Part shown: positions 5,871 to 9,169 of the stretch, piece after piece
Position numbering within the stretch: the stretch's first letter is position 1
Layout: the number at the start of each line of letters is the position of its first letter
Assembly: GCA_947628385.1 (NCBI GenBank)
Contig: CANQZS010000057.1
Span: 1 to 9,169, forward strand
Source: an uncultured Clostridia bacterium
Lineage (GTDB): Bacteria > Bacillota > Clostridia > Oscillospirales > Ruminococcaceae
Direction of reading: 5' to 3'
Length of the DNA stretch: 9,169 nucleotides
The notes under the pieces: generated by a model
Database searches by the model: none
What the model was told of the DNA's origin: nothing
What the model saw: the letters and a program-made list of their open reading frames with translations, nothing else
Program-made: the position numbers and the translations under genes

Positions 5871-6463
5871 TCTTTTTTTCTCCTTCCAAGAGTCATTCCG
5901 TCAAGCGCCGCTGCCGAAATAAGCCCCGCCGCAAGCGCACATGCCGATGTTATCAGTACGCACGGCAGTATCTCCATAGGAGCCGCCGAACCAAACTTCA
6001 TTCTCAGTGAAGCCGCTGTTGTCGGGATAAGCGTTATCGAAGCCGTATTCAGAACAACAAACATTATCATGTTCCTGCTGGCTGTATCTCCGGTATGCTC
6101 CTCCTGTTCAAGGCGGCGCATGGCTTCAAGACCGAGCGGCGTGGCGGCATTTCCCAATCCGAGCAGATTCGCCGTTATATTCATACAAATTGCCCGGAAC
6201 GCTCCTCCGTTCATATCAAGTCCCTTAAAAATATGCTTCAGGAACGGTCTGAACAGCTCCGAAAGAATATCCGTAAGCTTTGCTTTTTCGGCGACCCGCA
6301 TAAGTCCTCCCCACATACACATTCCTCCGAGGAGATACAAAAAGAGATCCACCGCTTCAACGGAGGAATTCAAGGCAGCCTCGCAGACCTGTCCCATATT
6401 CCCCTCCACGGCTCCGAATATTGCGGAAATTATAAGCATTACTGCAAATATCCATTTAAGCAT
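5867..6463 (-). CDS. spmA: Spore maturation protein A
   Basis: With the start at ATG 6463 the product has 198 residues, matching Bacillus SpmA (about 196). Hydrophobic helices lie near 3-20 and 37-53. The family core is clear: CMWGGLMRVAEKAKL (49-63), NITANLLGLGNAATPLGLEAM (95-115), and VLNTASITLIPTTAASLRM (137-155). A basic tail GRRKKE carries the ribosome site for spmB, and the two genes overlap by four bases, so they are translationally coupled. Together they act in the membrane during spore core dehydration in Bacillus. The frame stays open up to a TTG at 6601, but that extension is AT-rich and family members begin at MLKWIF or similar. ATG 6475 (four residues longer) is also possible. 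The start is odd: the only strong ribosome site lies 31 bases upstream (see the separate entry). Confidence 0.92.
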   Translation of the reverse strand: MLKWIFAVMLIISAIFGAVEGNMGQVCEAALNSSVEAVDLFLYLLGGMCMWGGLMRVAEKAKLTDILSELFRPFLKHIFKGLDMNGGAFRAICMNITANLLGLGNAATPLGLEAMRRLEQEEHTGDTASRNMIMFVVLNTASITLIPTTAASLRMKFGSAAPMEILPCVLITSACALAAGLISAAALDGMTLGRRKKE

Positions 6464-6502
6464 AAAAACTGCCATGCCTGCAAGGCAAGCATATCCTCCT
6501 TT
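6439..6502 (-). promoter_or_regulatory. Displaced ribosome site, hairpin and 17-codon overlapping ORF at the spmA start
   Basis: AAAGGAGG (6502-6495) is the strongest ribosome site upstream of spmA, but it is 31 bases from ATG 6463 and 19 from ATG 6475. Between them a small stem can form, with TGCC pairing GGCA around TTGCA plus an outer TGC/GCA; folding it would bring the site to about 9 bases from ATG 6463. Two bases after the site an out-of-frame ATG (6492) opens a 17-codon ORF (MLALQAWQFLCLNGYLQ) whose TAA shares one base with ATG 6439, an in-frame internal Met codon of spmA. Confidence 0.4.
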
Positions 6503-6811
6503 ACATTCCGGATAAATATAGCTCCGAAAATTTATTGCAATTTTCAAAAAAATATCATATTTAAGAATTAATTTATATATATTTTTAGCAAACGATTCCA
6601 AGGCATTTATTCTGCCTGATCTTCAAAAAATAATTTTTAAAGCCAAATCAAGCCGATTTTTAAGCCTGCCTGCCATGATATGGGATATTTTTACTTAAAT
6701 GTCCATATATCTTCGTTCACAAAAAAAACATAATTATTAACACAATGTTTTTTGACATATATATACAAAATAAGATATAATAAGTATAGTATGAAAATAG
6801 GAGGTGCCGTA
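6464..6811. other. AT-rich divergent intergenic region between spmA and abrB
   Basis: No gene is supported in this stretch. The abrB promoter lies at its right end. On the spmA side a weak sigma-A candidate exists on the minus strand: TTGGAA (6601-6596), an 18-base spacer, TATAAA (6577-6572). I could not find a convincing sigma-E, F or G promoter, which would be expected for a sporulation operon. Around 6635-6665 the phrase TTTTTAAAGCC recurs as TTTTTAAGCC about 20 bases later, with a weak AAATC/GATTT stem between; I attach no function to it. Confidence 0.5.
6752..6781 (+). promoter_or_regulatory. Sigma-A-type promoter of abrB
   Basis: TTGACA (6752-6757) and TATAAT (6776-6781) are separated by 18 bases of nearly pure A/T (TATATATACAAAATAAGA). 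Transcription should start near 6788, only about 24 bases before ATG 6812. AbrB-type proteins commonly bind AT-rich DNA near their own promoters, so autorepression is plausible but not shown. Confidence 0.78.
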
Positions 6812-7051
6812 ATGAAGGCAACAGGGATAACAAGAAAAATTGATGAACTCGGAAGAATCGTTCTTCCTATCGAGCTGAGAAGGGGTCTGGGTATTGGCGA
6901 AAAGGACGCTCTCGAAATTTATGTTGAGGACGAAAAAATAATCCTTAAAAAATATAAGCAGGCCTGCGCTTTCTGCGGAAGCGACGAAAATATCGTTGAG
7001 TTCAAAAACAAATACGTTTGCGCTGACTGCATCACACAGCTCAAAAAGTAA
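6812..7051 (+). CDS. abrB: AbrB-family transition-state regulator with C-terminal four-cysteine tail
   Basis: A 79-residue protein. Residues 1-48 are very close to the DNA-binding half of Bacillus AbrB: MKATGITRKIDELGRIVLPI, ELRRGLGI, EKDALEIYVEDEKIILKKY. This swapped-hairpin (SpoVT-AbrB) fold makes a DNA-binding dimer. The tail differs from Bacillus AbrB: CAFC (52-55) and CADC (70-73) form a CxxC-14-CxxC set typical of a small zinc ribbon, which I recall from clostridial AbrB-like proteins. The start is firm: AGGAGGTG (6799-6806) sits 5 bases ahead of ATG 6812. In Bacillus AbrB represses post-exponential genes including sporulation functions; here it is divergent from spmAB and upstream of an HD-GYP gene, but whether it controls either is inference. 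Confidence 0.92.
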   Translation: MKATGITRKIDELGRIVLPIELRRGLGIGEKDALEIYVEDEKIILKKYKQACAFCGSDENIVEFKNKYVCADCITQLKK

Positions 7052-7056
7052 GCTGC

Positions 7057-7085
7057 TTGTCTTATACATAATATGTGTATATGAC
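7057..7085 (+). promoter_or_regulatory. Weak candidate promoter for the HD-GYP gene
   Basis: TTGTCT (7057-7062), a 17-base spacer and TATGAC (7080-7085) each match four of six consensus bases. An inverted repeat, TATACA (7063-7068) with TGTATA (7076-7081), lies across the spacer and could be a regulator site. If it is not a promoter, the HD-GYP gene would depend on read-through from abrB. Confidence 0.3.
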
Positions 7086-7105
7086 GCCGAATATTACTAA
7101 TTAGA

Positions 7106-7133
7106 TCTCCGGCAGCAATGCCGGAGAATTTTG
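7106..7133 (+). terminator. Hairpin after abrB, probable intrinsic terminator or attenuator
   Basis: TCTCCGGCA (7106-7114) pairs perfectly with TGCCGGAGA (7119-7127) around the tetraloop GCAA, followed by ATTTTG. The 9-pair GC-rich stem is strong but the T run is short, so termination may be partial, letting some abrB transcript reach the HD-GYP gene 20 bases further on. It ends 13 bases before that gene's GGAGG site. Confidence 0.6.
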
Positions 7134-7153
7134 TCCGCACGGAGGCGTTTTTT

Positions 7154-8254
7154 ATGGTCTTTGTTCGTTCGGAGGAACTTCTCTCCGGTATGTGCCTTGC
7201 ACGCGACATTCATTTTTATGACCCGTCCGCCGCTGCATCGGTCGTAATGAAAACCGGTCAGAAGCTTACGGATATGCAGATCTCCCAGCTTTGCGAAGCA
7301 AAGCTTGACGGAGCCTATATAGATACCGTAAGAAGCGAGGTACGTATAATCTCTTCAATAAATCAGCAGATACGCGACGAAGCTATATCAAATATACACA
7401 GCCTTGCCGATAATTTCATAGACAGCAGCAAGGGCGTACAGAAAAGCGATATAGATTCCATAGGCTCAACAACTCAGGAGCTTATAAACAATCTGTCCTC
7501 GCATAAGGATATACTTGTAATTATTGCCGATCTGAAAATGTACGACGACTATACGTACCACCACTGCCTCAGCGTGGCAATAATGTCCATCGCTATTGGA
7601 ATGGAGATCGGTCTTACAAATGAAATGCTGAACGAACTTGGTCTTGCCGGACTCCTCCACGACCTCGGCAAGGTAGCTATCCCGATAGAGATCATAAATA
7701 AGCCGGGACGTCTTACTCCTGAGGAATTCGAGGTAATAAAGCAGCATCCGGCTCTTGCGGAAAAGCATCTTAAGGAACGCGGACTTGTAAACGATAACGT
7801 TTGCAGAGCCATTGTCGGACATCATGAAAAGCTCGACGGAACAGGCTATCCTTATCATCTGAAGGATAACGAGATACACCCCTACGCCAAGATACTGGCA
7901 GTGGCGGACGTTTACGACGCTCTCACATCGAACAGACCATACAGAACGCCAAGTCCTCCTAACGAAGCTATAGAATATATAATGGGCGGAATAGATACAC
8001 ATTTTGACGAACGCGTGGTAAAAGCGTTCCTGCGAAAGGTAGCTCCGTTCCCTACAGGTTCAAGGGTAAAGCTTTCAAACGGCGAAACGGCTTATGTTAT
8101 AAAGAATTATCCGGATCAGCCGCTCCGTCCGCTCATAGCAGTTGTCGGAGCAGACAAGGTATATGATCTTTCCTTTGATATGTCCTGCATGAGCATAGTA
8201 ATAACACAGCTTATTGACGAGGATCAGACTAACAGAACGCTAATAAATATGTAA
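7154..8254 (+). CDS. HD-GYP domain protein, probable cyclic di-GMP phosphodiesterase
   Basis: A 366-residue soluble protein. The N-terminal part (about 1-125) resembles the region commonly placed before HD-GYP domains and contains no membrane helix or receiver domain. The HD-GYP core spans about 125-300: HHCLSVA (136-142), LLHDLGKVAIP (167-177, HD at 169-170), KPGRLTPEE (183-191), KQHP (196-199), HHEKLDGTGYP (223-233, the GYP signature) and AVADVYDALTSNRPYR (249-264). All metal-binding and signature residues are intact, so hydrolysis of cyclic di-GMP is expected. The last 65 residues look like a small beta-rich tail. ATG 7154 is chosen because GGAGG (7141-7145) is 8 bases upstream; an in-frame ATG at 7118 lies inside a terminator-like hairpin. 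Its stop directly abuts a strong terminator. Confidence 0.92.
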   Translation: MVFVRSEELLSGMCLARDIHFYDPSAAASVVMKTGQKLTDMQISQLCEAKLDGAYIDTVRSEVRIISSINQQIRDEAISNIHSLADNFIDSSKGVQKSDIDSIGSTTQELINNLSSHKDILVIIADLKMYDDYTYHHCLSVAIMSIAIGMEIGLTNEMLNELGLAGLLHDLGKVAIPIEIINKPGRLTPEEFEVIKQHPALAEKHLKERGLVNDNVCRAIVGHHEKLDGTGYPYHLKDNEIHPYAKILAVADVYDALTSNRPYRTPSPPNEAIEYIMGGIDTHFDERVVKAFLRKVAPFPTGSRVKLSNGETAYVIKNYPDQPLRPLIAVVGADKVYDLSFDMSCMSIVITQLIDEDQTNRTLINM

Positions 8255-8279
8255 CGGGCAGAAAAAACTGCCCGTTTTT
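8255..8279 (+). terminator. Intrinsic terminator of the HD-GYP gene
   Basis: CGGGCAG (8255-8261) and CTGCCCG (8268-8274) form a perfect 7-pair stem around AAAAAA, followed by TTTTT (8275-8279). The stem begins at the base after the stop codon. cdd begins 23 bases later, so it must rely on read-through or a promoter I cannot see. Confidence 0.93.
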
Positions 8280-8302
8280 CATAACCGAAAGGAGATAATA
8301 TC

Positions 8303-8686
8303 ATGACCGACAAGGAATTGCTTGAAAAAGCCGAGGAAGCTATGAGATACGCCTATGCCCCCTATTCAGACTTCAAGGTGGGCGCAGCACTGCTCTGTAC
8401 CGACGGAGAGGTATTCACAGGCTGCAATGTGGAGAATTCCAGCTATGGAGCTTCAAACTGCGCTGAAAGAACAGCCATATTCAAAGCCGTCTCGGAAGGC
8501 AAAAGAAGCTTTGATTCCATAGCAATAGTGTCCTCCGGAGGAGACGAAACGTTCCCCTGTGGTATCTGTCGTCAGGTAATGGGCGAATTTTCTCCGGATA
8601 TACGCATAATAACACGAAAAAAGGACGGTTCTCCCTCGGTATGGCTTTTTAAGGATATTATGCCTAAATTTTTTTCGCTGGAATAA
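8303..8686 (+). CDS. cdd: Cytidine deaminase
   Basis: A 127-residue enzyme of the small homotetrameric cytidine deaminase family (usually about 130 residues), converting cytidine and deoxycytidine to uridine and deoxyuridine in pyrimidine salvage in the cytoplasm. Substrate-binding FKVGAAL (24-30) and CNVENSSYG (41-49) are present. Zinc ligands are Cys53, Cys86 and Cys89 in NCAERTA and PCGICRQ, and Glu55 is the catalytic proton shuttle. The C-terminal MPKFFSLE corresponds to the usual LP.AF end. ATG 8303 follows AAAGGAG (8288-8294) by 8 bases. It lies behind the HD-GYP terminator with no clear promoter of its own. In many Firmicutes cdd sits near era and recO; that context is absent here. Confidence 0.96.
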   Translation: MTDKELLEKAEEAMRYAYAPYSDFKVGAALLCTDGEVFTGCNVENSSYGASNCAERTAIFKAVSEGKRSFDSIAIVSSGGDETFPCGICRQVMGEFSPDIRIITRKKDGSPSVWLFKDIMPKFFSLE

Positions 8687-8702
8687 ACGGATTTTAACCG
8701 TT
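8686..8702 (+). terminator. Weak hairpin after cdd
   Basis: AACGG (8686-8690) pairs with CCGTT (8698-8702) around ATTTTAA, starting at the last base of the stop codon. The stem has only five pairs and no T run follows (CTGTAATTG), so it is a poor terminator at best. Confidence 0.25.
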
Positions 8703-8708
8703 CTGTAA

Positions 8709-8737
8709 TTGACTTTCAGGCAAAAGTATTATATAAT
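8709..8737 (+). promoter_or_regulatory. Sigma-A-type promoter of the lipoprotein gene
   Basis: TTGACT (8709-8714), a 17-base spacer and TATAAT (8732-8737) match consensus in 11 of 12 positions. Transcription should start near 8743, leaving a leader of about 112 bases before ATG 8855, unusually long compared with the roughly 18-98 base leaders predicted for the other promoters here. Confidence 0.8.
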
Positions 8738-8742
8738 TGTTG

Positions 8743-8854
8743 TATGTATTAACTATAAGTCGATAAGTACGGTGGGCTTGCCGCATTTGCTTTCAAGGAT
8801 CTGCGGATAGGTCCTGACACCCTCCCAAGCGTTCCTGTGCGGAAAAGAGGAATT
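8743..8854 (+). promoter_or_regulatory. GC-rich structured 5' leader of the lipoprotein gene, possible cis-regulatory RNA
   Basis: The leader departs sharply from the AT-rich leaders elsewhere. GCTTG (8776-8780) pairs with CAAGC (8826-8830); inside, CCGCA (8781-8785) pairs with TGCGG (8802-8806). A second TGCGG (8838-8842) overlaps the start of the ribosome-site region (GGAAAAGAGG, 8841-8850) and could compete for the same CCGCA. I do not recognise a known riboswitch class. The stretch is also open in both the lipoprotein frame (from 8759) and on the opposite strand, so a decayed coding remnant is an alternative. Confidence 0.35.
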
Positions 8855-9169
8855 ATGCGTTTTTATTTCTGCTTTATACTGATAACGATAGTATGCTTGT
8901 TTTCCTCCTGTCAGGCTGTTTCGGAGGAAAGCTCTCCCCTGCCTGAGTATTCCGCCGGATATAATACGTCGGATATAAATGTGACGGAAGAATATACTAC
9001 AGCCGCTTCGACCGCTTCGGAAAAGCACACGAAAGCCGAGCCGATCACCGACGGATCGGATCAGACCTCCGCTGCCGATACTGCGGCTTCCGCAGATCCC
9101 GCATCAGATACCACGGCTTCCTTGCCGGAGATCTCAGATACGGAAGCAGCCACCTCTCAGACATCGGCG
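8855..9169 (+). CDS. Ser/Thr/Ala-rich lipoprotein, 5' part only
   Basis: The first 105 residues are present and the frame is open to the window end. A short hydrophobic signal (FYFCFILITIVCLFSSC, residues 3-19) ends in a lipobox-like FSSC with the acylated Cys at 19, so this is a predicted lipoprotein on the outer face of the membrane. Residues 20-105 are low-complexity, dominated by Ser, Thr, Ala, Asp and Glu, with repeated units such as TTAASTAS, SAADTAASAD and SDTTASLPE. This looks like a flexible linker that holds a functional domain away from the cell surface; that domain lies beyond the window, so the role is unknown. ATG 8855 is preceded by AAAAGAGG (8843-8850) at 4 bases, slightly close. 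An in-frame GTG at 8837 would lengthen the protein by six basic residues but has no ribosome site. Confidence 0.8.
   Translation, partial: MRFYFCFILITIVCLFSSCQAVSEESSPLPEYSAGYNTSDINVTEEYTTAASTASEKHTKAEPITDGSDQTSAADTAASADPASDTTASLPEISDTEAATSQTSA

Noticed and set aside
5859..6515. 218-residue open frame on the plus strand over spmA
   Set aside because: It is antisense to a clearly conserved gene and rich in Ser, Ile and Pro as expected for a shadow frame; no ribosome site or family motif.
6464..6601. 46-residue N-terminal extension of SpmA starting at TTG 6601
   Set aside because: AT-rich codons unlike the gene body, a start that coincides with a possible -35 box, and a total length beyond the family norm; the 198-residue form fits Bacillus SpmA.
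6626..6676. Short minus-strand ORF (MAGRLKNRLDLALKIIF)
   Set aside because: No ribosome site and no similarity to anything I recognise; 17 codons can arise by chance.
6661..6720. Sigma-E-like promoter upstream of spmA on the minus strand (CATATCAT)
   Set aside because: The -10 match to CATACAAT is partial and no good -35 is found 14 bases upstream.
7118..7153. Upstream ATG adding 12 residues to the HD-GYP protein
   Set aside because: The codon lies at the loop edge of a terminator-like hairpin with no ribosome site, whereas ATG 7154 has GGAGG at 8 bases.
8808..8826. Resemblance of AGGTCC...ACACCCTC to the preQ1-I riboswitch core
   Set aside because: The A-rich tail with the AAACTA-type pseudoknot partner is absent, and the downstream gene is a lipoprotein rather than a queuosine gene.
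1..9169. Mobile element, CRISPR array, phage, toxin-antitoxin or biosynthetic cluster
   Set aside because: No transposase or integrase motifs, spaced direct repeats, phage genes or paired toxin-antitoxin ORFs were seen; the tRNA-Lys shows no adjacent integrase or duplicated 3' end within the window.

Overview
The window looks like a chromosomal segment of a Gram-positive gut Clostridia-type bacterium, most likely Ruminococcus or another Oscillospiraceae. This rests on the AbrB and SpmAB homologues, near-consensus sigma-A promoters with AT-rich spacers, strong AGGAGG-type ribosome sites, the tRNA-Lys with an encoded CCA, and protein composition. The genus is an inference from style; no search was run.

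Layout. The left end (1-341, minus) is the start of a CmpB-family (PF06541) membrane protein. It is transcribed divergently from a 1062-residue polytopic membrane protein (525-3713, plus). That gene converges on a small XRE-type regulator (3800-4126, minus) across a strong hairpin. A consensus promoter then drives what appears to be a broken ECF-like sigma-factor gene (4332-4750) whose tail is overlapped by a 90-residue ORF (4747-5019). Next come a minus-strand tRNA-Lys(UUU) with its own promoter and terminator, and upstream of it, on the same strand, the sporulation pair spmA-spmB (6463-5358). To the right, everything reads plus: abrB with a C-terminal zinc-ribbon-like tail (6812-7051), an HD-GYP phosphodiesterase (7154-8254) ending in a textbook terminator, cytidine deaminase cdd (8303-8686), and the start of a Ser/Thr-rich lipoprotein (8855 to the window end) behind a consensus promoter and a GC-rich structured leader.

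How it fits together. The right half has a developmental and signalling flavour: a transition-state-type regulator, a likely c-di-GMP phosphodiesterase and the spore maturation pair lie near each other, although abrB and spmAB are divergent and need not be co-regulated. The middle (3800-5019) is an accessory-looking regulatory cluster with a decayed sigma gene beside a tRNA.

No defence, mobile-element, CRISPR or biosynthetic system is visible. The items most worth a second look are the broken sigma gene and its coupled partner, the lipoprotein leader with competing pairings, the odd spmA translation start, the structured tRNA leader, and a hairpin arm sequence shared by two terminators.
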